Assembly (NCBI GenBank): GCA_013397455.1
Contig: VYZB01000133.1
Coordinates: 1,339,131-1,403,130, forward strand
From: Crotophaga sulcirostris
Lineage: Eukaryota; Chordata; Aves; Cuculiformes; Crotophagidae
DNA length: 64,000 bases
Direction of reading: 5' to 3'
The notes below the pieces were generated by a model that saw only the letters and a list, made by a program, of their open reading frames with translations, was not told where the DNA came from and did not search any database. The stretch's first letter is position 1. Every line of letters begins with the position of its first letter. A program made the translations under genes and the position numbers. This document shows, in pieces, positions 36,301-43,640 of the stretch.

Positions 36301-36550
36301 GCAGAGAGTGCGCAAAAACAACCGCTCTCGGCTCACGCTGGAGCAGCTCAGTGATCTTTTGACGATTGCCGTTAACGGGCCGCCCATTGCCAACTTTGAT
36401 TGCAAAAGGGCACTAGATAGTTGGTTTGAGGAGAAGTCGGGCAATAGTTACGCACTGTCAGCCGAAATGCTGAGCAGGATGTCGTCTCTTGATCAGAAGC
36501 CGATGTTGCAGAGCATGGACCATGGCTCTGAGTTTTACCCCGATATTTAG
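12230..36550 (+). CDS. PRDM11: PRDM11, PR/SET-domain protein with hAT-like C-terminal module (gene-level, 7 coding exons)
   Basis: The spliced CDS joins 12230-12345, 12918-13021, 13767-14029, 15022-15089, 29688-29875, 32951-33601 and 34386-36550. All joins keep frame and use GT/AG, giving about 1184 aa. PRDM11 is a PR/SET-family nuclear protein linked to transcriptional control. Order in the product: N-terminal segment (1-73), Cys/His knuckle (75-89), PR/SET domain (about 110-236), linker with a KKKK basic stretch (about 296) and CxxC plus short coiled coil (418-440), then an acidic segment and hAT-like module (about 475-1184). A short form of about 519 aa results if the exon 6 donor is not used. 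The start is the first ATG of exon 1, with A at -3; a noncoding upstream exon must exist. A two-exon Myb-like gene lies in intron 4, and SYT13 is convergent downstream. Confidence 0.93.
12346..12917 (+). other. PRDM11: PRDM11 intron 1
   Basis: A 572-base intron with a gtacgt donor and a tcccTcgccag-type acceptor. No other feature was recognised. Confidence 0.75.
12918..13021 (+). CDS. PRDM11: PRDM11 coding exon 2
   Basis: The exon is bounded by ccctcgccag and the strong donor gtaagt (13022). It completes codon 39 and encodes residues 40-73, including [13 protein letters not shown] and ending FQQVDFW. It leaves one base that joins exon 3 to make Phe74. This lysine-rich stretch precedes the PR region in the family. 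The phase agrees with both neighbours. Confidence 0.88.
13022..13766 (+). other. PRDM11: PRDM11 intron 2
   Basis: A 745-base intron ending in a pyrimidine-rich tract and ccacag. Nothing else was recognised; open frames running through it have no domain content. Confidence 0.75.
13767..14029 (+). CDS. PRDM11: PRDM11 coding exon 3 (zinc knuckle and start of PR/SET domain)
   Basis: It encodes residues 75-161. It opens with [15 protein letters not shown], a Cys/His-rich knuckle (C75, C78, C86, H89) preceding the PR domain. It then runs through the [16 protein letters not shown] segment and the PR/SET core containing [11 protein letters not shown]. It ends in phase 0 at FFSWL before gtgagt. The GPYEG-type strand is shared by PR domains. 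This is the best-conserved and most diagnostic exon for PRDM11 identity. Confidence 0.95.
14030..15021 (+). other. PRDM11: PRDM11 intron 3
   Basis: A 992-base intron from a gtgagt donor to a ctcttgttccacag acceptor. No repeat or additional exon was recognised. Confidence 0.75.
15022..15089 (+). CDS. PRDM11: PRDM11 coding exon 4 (PR/SET domain)
   Basis: A 68-base exon encoding residues 162-183 ([20 protein letters not shown], then WM) plus two bases of Arg184. It is bounded by ttccacag and gtgagt. The ID-G-x-DE-x-x-x-NWMR pattern is the signature strand of PR domains, in the place where canonical SET proteins have their catalytic motifs. It is too short to appear as a long frame and was found by exon chaining. 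Confidence 0.93.
15090..20639 (+). other. PRDM11: PRDM11 intron 4, left part
   Basis: About 5.5 kb between PRDM11 exon 4 and the nested Myb-like gene. The open frames lack domain content and no CR1 was recognised. An 11-base tandem duplication (gctaggcctgg twice) is at 16241-16262. A small inverted repeat (actagtaa / ttactagt, 9-base loop) is at 18911-18935. The promoter of the nested gene should be in the right part, but I see no clear TATA or CpG-island signature. Confidence 0.5.
16241..16262. repeat. 11-base tandem duplication
   Basis: The unit gctaggcctgg occurs twice in tandem within PRDM11 intron 4. Confidence 0.8.
20640..21048 (+). CDS. Nested Myb-like gene, exon 1 (DNA-binding domain)
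   Basis: It encodes residues 1-136 plus the first base of Ser137. The Myb/SANT-like helices span about residues 8-85, including the [10 protein letters not shown] and [16 protein letters not shown] segments typical of this class, and are followed by a Ser/Gly/Ala linker. The donor is the strong gtaagtat at 21049. The 3' half of the exon is CpG-rich compared with its surroundings, in keeping with coding constraint. No inactivating lesion is present. Confidence 0.87.
20640..23360 (+). CDS. Nested two-exon Myb/SANT-like DNA-binding protein gene (329 aa)
   Basis: The CDS is 20640-21048 joined to 22780-23360 (990 nt, 329 aa), wholly inside PRDM11 intron 4 on the same strand. Residues 5-90 form a Myb/SANT-like domain of the Myb_DNA-bind_5 kind (Harbinger-derived family, as in NAIF1, MYPOP and TSNARE1). 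It starts [14 protein letters not shown], and core aromatics F10, W46 and W70 are present. Residues 145-215 are Ser/Pro/His-rich. Residues 221-280 form an amphipathic helical region, probably for oligomerisation. The tail contains RSRKRK (321-326), a likely nuclear localisation signal. The ATG has a strong context (aacATGG); upstream in-frame ATGs at 20565 and 20622 are possible but weaker. The function is inferred to be nuclear DNA binding; its symbol and orthologue are not known to me. Confidence 0.85.
21049..22779 (+). other. Intron of the nested Myb-like gene
   Basis: A 1731-base intron with a gtaagtat donor and a cttctgtttaag acceptor. It contains an AATAAA near 21422, which could end a truncated transcript, but there is no other sign of that. 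No repeats were recognised. Confidence 0.65.
22780..23360 (+). CDS. Nested Myb-like gene, exon 2 (linker, coiled coil, basic tail)
   Basis: The acceptor tctgtttaag joins in phase with exon 1 (T+CT gives Ser137). It encodes residues 138-329: a low-complexity Ser/Pro/His linker, then a helical segment at about 221-280 ([19 protein letters not shown] and following heptads), and a basic C-terminus ending RKRKHHF. The stop is TAG at 23358-23360. A helical C-terminus after a Myb-like domain is the architecture of MYPOP/TSNARE1-type proteins. I do not see enough to call a t-SNARE. Confidence 0.83.
23361..29687 (+). other. PRDM11 intron 4, right part, with 3'UTR of the nested gene
   Basis: About 6.3 kb. 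The first part is probably the 3'UTR of the nested gene. The nearest clean AATAAA I see is at 25987-25992, implying a 2.6-kb UTR if used. Between 26000 and 27800 the base composition is richer in GC, and a CpG-dense patch lies at about 27541-27670. The open frames there have no recognisable domains. An AT-rich, homeobox-site-like block at 28350-28470 looks like a conserved noncoding element but is unproven. It ends in the acceptor of PRDM11 exon 5. Confidence 0.5.
25987..25992 (+). promoter_or_regulatory. Candidate poly(A) signal for the nested gene
   Basis: A perfect AATAAA on the plus strand, the first clean one I found downstream of the nested gene's stop. The distance (2.6 kb) is large, and no transcript evidence is available. 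Confidence 0.3.
29688..29875 (+). CDS. PRDM11: PRDM11 coding exon 5 (end of PR/SET domain)
   Basis: The acceptor tcaccctcag and donor gtgagt bound 188 bases that complete Arg184, encode residues 185-246 and give the first base of Gly247. It starts [13 protein letters not shown] and contains [19 protein letters not shown], the family's C-terminal PR strand. [17 protein letters not shown] follows. The open frame running upstream of the acceptor is chance read-through of intron sequence. The domain is complete, with no frameshift. Confidence 0.95.
29876..32950 (+). other. PRDM11: PRDM11 intron 5
   Basis: About 3.1 kb from a gtgagt donor to a tcctttccag acceptor. A short GTGTC-type pentamer run is at 30113-30142. 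An AT-rich block with TTAATTAA-like and CTAATTAAG motifs at 30640-30780 looks like a possible conserved noncoding element. No coding frame with recognisable content was seen. Confidence 0.6.
30113..30142 (+). repeat. GTGTC pentanucleotide microsatellite
   Basis: Several tandem copies of tgtcg followed by a gtgtgtgtgt run, within PRDM11 intron 5. Confidence 0.75.
32951..33601 (+). CDS. PRDM11: PRDM11 coding exon 6 (linker, CxxC and coiled coil)
   Basis: 651 bases completing Gly247 and encoding residues 248-463. Features in order are GKSPYKR, the basic [20 protein letters not shown] segment (about 295-314, likely nuclear localisation), an acidic EDEEEELL stretch (about 383-390), and CPNC at 418-421 followed by a short leucine-containing helix ([17 protein letters not shown]). 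The Pro-rich [13 protein letters not shown] comes after that. The donor gtaagc (33602) sends the transcript to the hAT-like exon with G+CT giving Ala464. If it is not spliced, translation continues to 33771. Confidence 0.93.
33602..33771 (+). CDS. PRDM11: PRDM11 short-isoform C-terminal extension (retained intron)
   Basis: Continuing in frame past the exon 6 donor gives 55 residues from GKLCRVT to the stop TGA at 33769-33771, so a PRDM11 of about 519 aa. The described mammalian short PRDM11 (511 aa) also ends in a short tail right after this FSDP-x-GK point, which suggests the same alternative ending. An AATAAA lies 95 bases after the stop. That the isoform is made here is an inference. Confidence 0.6.
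33772..34385 (+). other. PRDM11: Short-isoform 3'UTR and rest of PRDM11 intron 6
   Basis: It contains the short-isoform 3'UTR and its AATAAA. A possible cryptic exon starts at 33929 after a good pyrimidine-tract acceptor. The acceptor of the last exon is ttttctttcttacag after a long T run. The intron 6 sequence 33602-34385 is only 784 bases. Confidence 0.6.
33866..33871 (+). promoter_or_regulatory. PRDM11: Intronic poly(A) signal for short PRDM11
   Basis: A perfect AATAAA in the context ccaataaaaaagacattcta, followed 20-45 bases on by T/G-rich sequence (cagtttgtttgctgtatttt), which resembles a downstream GU-rich element. It is placed correctly to end the retained-intron form. Confidence 0.6.
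34386..36550 (+). CDS. PRDM11: PRDM11 coding exon 7: hAT-transposase-like module
   Basis: One large exon encoding residues 465-1184, with stop TAG at 36548-36550. It opens with an acidic stretch ([16 protein letters not shown]). A C2H2-type finger follows: WCHVCRQY (C536, C539) with H567 and H573, like the finger in ZNF862-type hAT proteins. The core resembles an RNase-H-like hAT fold. DGQSDD (D670) and DGANIT (D739) sit where hAT proteins have two acidic positions, and [12 protein letters not shown] (H770) corresponds to the usual C..H..L motif, with Cys replaced by Phe. The [20 protein letters not shown] segment (about 1112-1131) resembles the C-terminal hATC dimerisation region. The intact frame suggests a domesticated protein, probably not an active transposase. 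Confidence 0.88.
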
Positions 36551-37589
36551 GAAGGAATGCCTCAGATCAGAAAGCTGTTGAATAATTTTTTTAATCTATA
36601 CCCTAAACTTTGATATATTATATAAAATATATATATTATATATATTAAGGAAAACCCACACTGAAAATTTAAAAGTTAAGACGATGTGCGTCTCATAGAA
36701 GCTAAGCAGAATTTTAAAGTTTGAGACAATGTTTAGACATTTACTGGTGTCTCCAACCATGGCAGCTGCAGTGTAGGTGACAACATTTCATTCTTTAGAA
36801 GCATGTGCTGGGGCCATACTCTACATGTTCAAACCTAATTATCTATAAGCTAGATGACGGGTCTTTGTCAGCCTCATCCTCCCAGCAGTTTCCTTTGTAT
36901 GTGTGTTGTTGGTTTGTTGAGTTGTTTTCTGTGTTGTTTTGTTTTGGGGTTGGTTGGTGTTGGTTTTTTTTTCCCCTCAGTTTAATCTCTGCCTCTCTTT
37001 CCATTGTTCAGTTCAGTTATTGAGCCATATGAGTCTTTTGTTGACAACCATCAGATTTCTGATTTCCGAAAGACTATCCTGTGTGTTTTTATTGCCCCAG
37101 CTCTCTACCTCCACCCAGTTCTCGTCACTAAAGAGGGAGCTTTCTTCACTCACAAGAGTTGAGTAATGGGAGGGAAAGGCTGGGGTCATGATTTTGGGTT
37201 TTTCTTCTGACTTAGAAACACATGCCTCCACTAAACTGTGATGCCCCTTCCTCAGTTCTCCCTGGGCTGTAGAGTAGTACTTGGCTTTCAGCTCCTTTTA
37301 TGATAACCGTAGTACCAGTCTACCATGCATATATAATAACATGATGTCACGTGCAGACTATAAAATAGCAAAATAGAGAAGGCAGGGGGAAATTTTTGCA
37401 TTTATATTTTTATATTGTAGGAGATAAAAAAATATATATATACAACTATTCATTCAAAACCAGGGCTGCTGTGGAAGCTAGACAGCCAATGAGTCAAGAG
37501 CCATCTCTGGGTGGAGATTCAAAGGCTTAAAAAATTATATTCTAATTTACATTATTTATACTATGTCTTTATAATCCTAGATTGTTGTG

Positions 37590-37621
37590 GGGTTTTTGTT
37601 TCGTTTTGTTTTGTTTTGTTT
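37590..37621 (+). repeat. GTTTT simple repeat
   Basis: Tandem gttttg units on the plus strand within the probable PRDM11 3'UTR. Confidence 0.7.
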
Positions 37622-38340
37622 GGAATGACTGAAAGAATAACCTGCTGCAGTTTGGTGGCAGGAGCTATCAATGCAAGATTATCTTGGATTATATTCATGT
37701 GATGATGTCCTACAAAGGTTCACGTATTCTCTTGTGACCAAGGTAACATGTTCCACAGCACAGCAGACTGATGACAGCAGGAAGAAGGGATGCTCTGCTT
37801 CTTCCTATGGAATATTTCTTCCTTTCTTGGGATGCGGAGTCCAACTGAAACGTGAATGAGGGACTTGCACCTTCCATCACAAAGAGATTGTTCTGTGGGC
37901 TTGGGGTTCCTTGTTTTTCTCTTTCAAAGTAAATGAGCTCCAGACATCCACAGAGTATCATTTCAGGTTAGAAAAGGGGGAAAAAAAAAAGGCAAAAAAA
38001 AATATCCAAAAAACAACCAAAAAACCCCACACAAACGAAAAAGGTGCAAAAACTCCACAGATGCTAGTGCCTTGCCCTGCTGATGTGGCATGGACAGCAC
38101 CAACCTGACCAGATCATCTCGGGAGTGGGAACCTGTTGTCCAGAAGATGTCCAGGCCAACATGTTCTCACTTCCCAGAGGGTCTAGCTTTGTGCCAAGCT
38201 GTGTTGTTTGGAAACATGATGGTGGTATCAGCAACACTGAACCTTTCCTTTCTCCTGTTACCCCCCTGCCCTTGGTCTTGGTGCTAAGATATCTCTAGAA
38301 ACGTTGCTGCTAGTTGATAGCTTTTCATTTATATAAATAT

Positions 38341-38375
38341 NNNNNNNNNNNNNNNNNNNNNNNNNNNNNNNNNNN
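38341..38375. other. Assembly gap (35 N)
   Basis: A run of 35 undetermined bases flanked by AT-rich sequence (atataaatat before, taatattatt after). It is probably a low-complexity stretch the assembler could not close. Its true length is unknown. Confidence 0.99.
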
Positions 38376-41300
38376 TAATATTATTTTATTTTTTAAACTT
38401 TTTTGTTTGTTTTCAATGGAGATGTAGCATGTTTGGAACCGATCTCTCTCGGAGTCACTTTCACTGCCAGGGTTCACGCACTGTCTTCCCCAAGAAAACA
38501 CGCACTTCTACCTAGGTCTTGCTCACCTCTCATGAGCCCTTTTGCCCTCAGCAGAACTACAGAACCTGCACTGGGCAGAGGTGTACGGCCAAGCCACTAC
38601 CAACTGGCTCAGCTTTCAGACCCCACAGGAATAGCTAGTCCAGTGCTGGTCAGAGATTTGGAAGAGTTTCCCCTCTGTCCCTGTGGGACTGAGGTGGGAC
38701 TGAGCCTACCTGCAGCACTAGCAGTGGACATTCCTTGCATCCTGTCTCTTCCCCCTTTGCTGTAATGCAGGGCTTTTCAGCTGGATGGTCCAAGGGCTGG
38801 GTACCCTCCATAGCACTTAATCCCTTTGCCCTCTGCCTTACCTCACATGGTGTGTGCAGCCCACAGGCTGTCTCGGGCAGGAGGGGGCACCTGTGCCAGG
38901 GCCACCCACCTGCTGCCAAACCTCTGGCAGGGCAGCAGGCACCGGGTGCTTCTCCCTGCAGTCCTCATGGAAGGGGAGCCAGGTCAGGGCATCGCACTGT
39001 CGCAGCAGAGGGGCACCCATGTGCAACACCTAGCAAACCAAAAAATGGCTTGGTTTGCATTTTTTCCTGTCTTACTCAATAGATGATGTGATAGAATTGA
39101 CCCATTCATCCAGGGAAGTAAGGATTCAACTGGAAACCCTGTACAGACTCGGGCGGTTGTTTGACTGTAAAGTAGGGACACGAGGTACCTACAGCCCTCC
39201 AGGCCTGGTGAGTGGGCACTGTCACAAAGCTCACAGAGCTGCTCCTTGCTGGGGAGCTGGCAGGACCCCTCCTCAAAGAAAATTTGAGAAGGTGTAAGGA
39301 GAGGAGAAAGAAAGATGAAAGAATTGCTGCTCCGTTAGTCTCTGGCCTGAAGATGGGCACGGTGAATGTAGATGTTGGAGACAAGGAGTAAATTCACACA
39401 CCGGAGGTGAATGGGCAGATGGGAGAGAGTCTTCCTTGTCGAGTGTGCACGTGGCAGCAGAAGCAGAAGTAACAAAGATACCTGATGCTGAGCTGCTGTG
39501 GAGAGGCTGTAAAGGCAGTTTCCCTCCTGTTCATTTCATTTTCTTTTTCCTTTGTTTAACTCCATAGCTATTCGTAGGGGGGGTGGGAATCACTCGCCAC
39601 TGTGTTTGCAGCAGTGCAGTCTCTTGGGCACCTGGCTCTGTCACAGAGGCTCATCAAGGTGTCTGGCCTACCTGGAGGGAGGAGACACCTGTGGGCAGTG
39701 TGCAGACCCCACTGCAGGCAAGCGTGCACCCCCAGGGCTTGTGCTGAGCTGCCCAAGAGGCCCGTTCACACCTCCTGCTCTGAGCCTCTTTGCTTTTGCC
39801 ACTGGGAAGAAATGGGTGCCTTGCCTTGTGGGCAAGATGAGATCTGCTAGAGACTTGTTCAGAAGTGACACCTTCAGTGAGTCACTCCTTTCCTTTGATT
39901 CATTGGCAAAGCCTGCTCTCATCACTGACCTTTTTCACTTGCCATTCTTATTCCTGATGGCAGAAAGAAACATGCAGGGGGTGGGTTTTCTTTTCTCCAG
40001 GCAGTCAGCTGGCAAAGGGAGAAGGCTTGTTTCTTTTGCAAATAACTTTGCCTGAAGCTGTGATCAGTGTCAGTAGGAAGAGTGATTCCCTGCCACAGGG
40101 TGTTGTGGGTGCCCGGGATGGGAAAGGTCAGAGATCACTCGCATTGGTGATGGGCCCAGCTCAGCTCCCCCAGTACAAATAGTTTCCCATCACGCTCACA
40201 TCACAAAATAAACCCAGCCTTTGTCCTAAGCAAATGCAGGTGCTTTGCAAGCTTTCCCTCTAGGTTTGCCTGCCTATCTCAGATCTGTAGCTGTTATTCC
40301 CATGGATAGTCTGTGCATGGAAACGTGACTGCCGGCAGGAGGGACAGCGGGAGGAGGGGGAATGCCAGTGCAAAGTGCCCCTGGCTCTCCCAGCCCCCCC
40401 TGCCCAGCCCCTCCTGGGAGCAGGTGTGTTCCATGCCCTGCTCACACATCCCGGGCCTTGGCTGGGCAGCAGTGGCAGGCACGGGGAGGGCTCTCCTTGG
40501 CTCCGAGATCGCTGTGTGTCAGGGCTAATCCGTGCCCTTCCTGCTGTGCTGAGTGACTGAGAGCAGGTTGTGATCGTGCTGCCCACGGCACCTTGAGCTG
40601 CTTCGGATGCGGAGAGAGGGCTGTTCAGTTTTTCTCAGATGAGCTCTTTGTTCTCCCCCCTGTGTCTTGGCTAGGGCATCTGACTGTGAATAATGCACAC
40701 TTCTCAAGACTCTCGGGAGTGTATTTCTAGCCCGTGGTCTTTCTGGTTGCCAATTTTCCCCTCTCCACTTATTGCTCAGGCTCCTTGCCTCTTTTACCCT
40801 GCTGTGAAGCAGAAATCCACGAAGCACACACAGACATGTCCTTCTGCAGGGCTCACTGGTGGCCGCAGGGGTCTGGGCCCTCTGGCCATGAGACAGAACT
40901 CAGCAGGGATAATCCTCACAGGAGACCAAAGCTCTTCCCACACCAGAAAAGCATGCAGGAGTTGTAAGGTGACAGGATGTGTTGGGTCTTGAGCTGCCTG
41001 CGGCAGCGTCCCCTGTGCTGGTCGTGCTTCTGCTGATACAACTCCTCAGATGCGATTCAGGCTCAGTCCATCTCTTTCTCACAGCACAAACTCACACCAG
41101 GTGGCCCACAGGGTCTTCGGGGTCTCTTTCTTTCTTATCTCATGAGGACTGCTGTTTGACCAGGGAGTAAGAACCTAGACAGCCGGCATGCAAATAAGCA
41201 GCAACAGCCTCTGCTTTTGCAGACTCTCCTCTCAGCCCTCTCAGAAGAGGGCATAAAAGCAGAGAAATGGTACATTGCTCCCCCAGCCATTGTATTCAAT

Positions 41301-42809
41301 GCAGTAATGCCTATGCAATTCCTGTCTCCCTTGGAGACACGTATGATGTGTGTGCATGTAAGCTAGTGTATGTATACAGTACATATGCATACGGTCTATA
41401 TATTGTATATACGCACATCTCAGTACTTATACACACAGTACAAAAGAATAAAATCACCTGCTTATATATCTATAAATAAAATCCTATATATTTATATATT
41501 TCTATGTTTTCGATAGATATAAAGATATAATATAGACTCAACCACCCTTGTGTAAGGCTGGCCCTGTGTTCTGGCACAAGGCACGTTAACACTGAAGACT
41601 TTGGACTTTGGGATAGTTTTAGCCATACACTGAGGCCGACGTTTATGTGTATAGCACTCTACGGAGAGGGGCTTTGCTGTGGTTAGGGCAAGGGGTTTCC
41701 TTGCTGGCGTGTTAACCCAGTGCTAAATAAGGATTGTGTAATAGGGAGATGGTCTTCGTGGAGGAAAATGCTCCAGTGTCTGTGTCTTCTCCCCAGTAAG
41801 CCTCTGGCTGAGGTCCTGTGTGCTCACACTGGGACAGATACATATCCCACCCTCATATGCACTTTTCTCTCTGCACGGATGCGGTTGGCAGCTGCGGGTA
41901 CCGGTGCTGTGTCACACCTGGCTCTCTGCTGCTCTTGCCCATCATTCCCCAGCAGTCACGGGCACCTTGCTGGCGTGACCCCCTGCTGCCAGGTGTGATT
42001 TTGCTCACGGGCATCGCTCAGCGACACAGCTGTGGTGCTGGGATGGAGGCAGCAGAAGAGCTAAGGCTTTGCTGAGTGAAGGGAGGGTTTCTGCTGCACC
42101 GACAGGCGTGGCCGGGATGTCGTACAAATCTGGAGCAGCGCAAATAAGAAGGAACTGTGAATTCAGAGCAATAAGGATGGGAGCACGCAAGCCCCGCTGG
42201 GGAGGTGTGTGCAGCTCTGTTGGGTCAGGCTAGCTGCTGCTCTGCTCCCTTAGGTCTCACAGCCATTCTTTGGCCAGTGAGCAGCCTGAGTGGTTTTTTT
42301 GCAAGGAAGGGAACAATGTGTTTGCACAGAAGACATGGTGGCATGTGTGTGCCTTTGGGCCCCAGCACACGGCATGCTGACCGTGCCAGACTGAGGCACC
42401 GAAGGGTACAACCCGCTTGCCCCGCTCGTGCAAAGAGACCTGTTTTTGCATGACAGGCATTTCCATGCCAGGACTGGGGTGGATCCAGGCAGTGGGTCAG
42501 CTTTCCCAGAGTGTCTGCTGATGCCTGCCTGATGGACAGCTGCCTCATCCCTCCATTCCTCCTTTCACGAAGCCGCTTGTAGGACACTGACCCCACTGCA
42601 GGGTGAAGCCCTTGGCTGAATCCTGGAGGGACCTGAGAGGTGGTGGATCACTGCACTGCTTCCCCAGGGGGGTCAAAGGGGAGGCATGGAGATTTGGCTT
42701 TGCAGCTCCGTGCCAAGCATGGCAACCACTGTACTTCTTGCCTTTTGTTTTAACTGTTGGCTTCGGTTGGGAGGAGGATGGGTTGTAGATCCTGCGACCG
42801 AATGACTCG

Positions 42810-42831
42810 TTACACTGGTGTTACACTGGTA
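42810..42831. repeat. 11-base tandem duplication
   Basis: The unit ttacactggtg occurs twice in succession (second copy ends in a), in the probable PRDM11 3'UTR. A small replication-slippage type repeat. Confidence 0.6.
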
Positions 42832-43371
42832 TTGCACGAGCAGATGCTGTGCAAGCTCCTCCCAAGCCTCTTCACAGACCTCAGTGCCCTCTCCCAAGCC
42901 TCTCTTCTCCACACAACTGGTAATCCACCTCAGCCACAACCCACCCGCCGGTGACTCCCCACCCTGCCCTGGCCCTTTGGCCGCGCAGCGCGGTGGGGGG
43001 CTCCCCGGCACCTGTTCCTCACAAACCTCAGAGATGGTTCCTCGCCCCCAGCCCCTCCTTCGGATGCCACTGACACTTGTGCAGGCTCAGCCCCACAAGG
43101 GGCTCCTGGGCACTGCACCTCATGTCCAATAAGCTCGCTGGGCTACGCGGGGGAACCCTGTCTCGTATGCTGTAATGTCCTGAATGCTATAGGAGGGCTA
43201 CAGAGTTTTCTGCCAGTCATGGCATCCTCATAGACTCACCCAACTATTGGCAAAAATGCATTTCTACTTCCAGAAAACAGGAGGTTTTGTCTCAGACCTC
43301 TCCATTTCCACACCCAAGCACAGCCCTGCTGAACTGTTTCAAGTGATCTCTCACCCACCCACCACCCACCC

Positions 43372-43394
43372 ATACACACACACACACACACACA
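43372..43394. repeat. CA dinucleotide microsatellite
   Basis: About eleven CA units, preceded by a cacccacccacc-type purine/pyrimidine-biased run. Confidence 0.85.
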
Positions 43395-43622
43395 AAATGA
43401 GAAAAAAAATATCTAGACGTCTATTACTACATATGTATTAATATGTTAATATCACTCTTTTGGAGAACATTAAAATGTTATTACTTTACAGACTATGCTT
43501 TATAGTACCTGTGTGAAAGGACCTAGGACACTGGATACGAATAGAGCTATGTTGATATATCATAGTATGTACACGAGAACCTTCCTTTTGTCATATTATC
43601 CTTGTAATGTAAAATGATTGTT

Positions 43623-43628
43623 AATAAA
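43623..43628 (+). promoter_or_regulatory. PRDM11: Candidate distal poly(A) signal of PRDM11
   Basis: AATAAA in ttaataaaaaaacatttaaa, followed by T/G-rich sequence (gttgggttgcttattatttg). It is the last clear plus-strand AATAAA before the convergent SYT13 side. Upstream candidates at 40207, 41447 and 41475 could be used as well. Confidence 0.45.
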
Positions 43629-43640
43629 AAAACATTTAAA

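Larger units (their letters stand above)
36551..43640 (+). other. PRDM11: PRDM11 3'UTR (probable, long)
   Basis: No coding frame with recognisable content follows the stop. It starts with a strongly AT-rich block (36585-36660, TATA-type runs) and includes a GTTTT run near 37590-37620, an A-rich block near 37980-38020 and the assembly gap. AATAAA occurs at 40207, 41447, 41475 and 43623. The last lies before TTGGGTTGCTTATT-like sequence and is my preferred end. The true end could be any of these, and part of the stretch may be intergenic. Confidence 0.5.
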
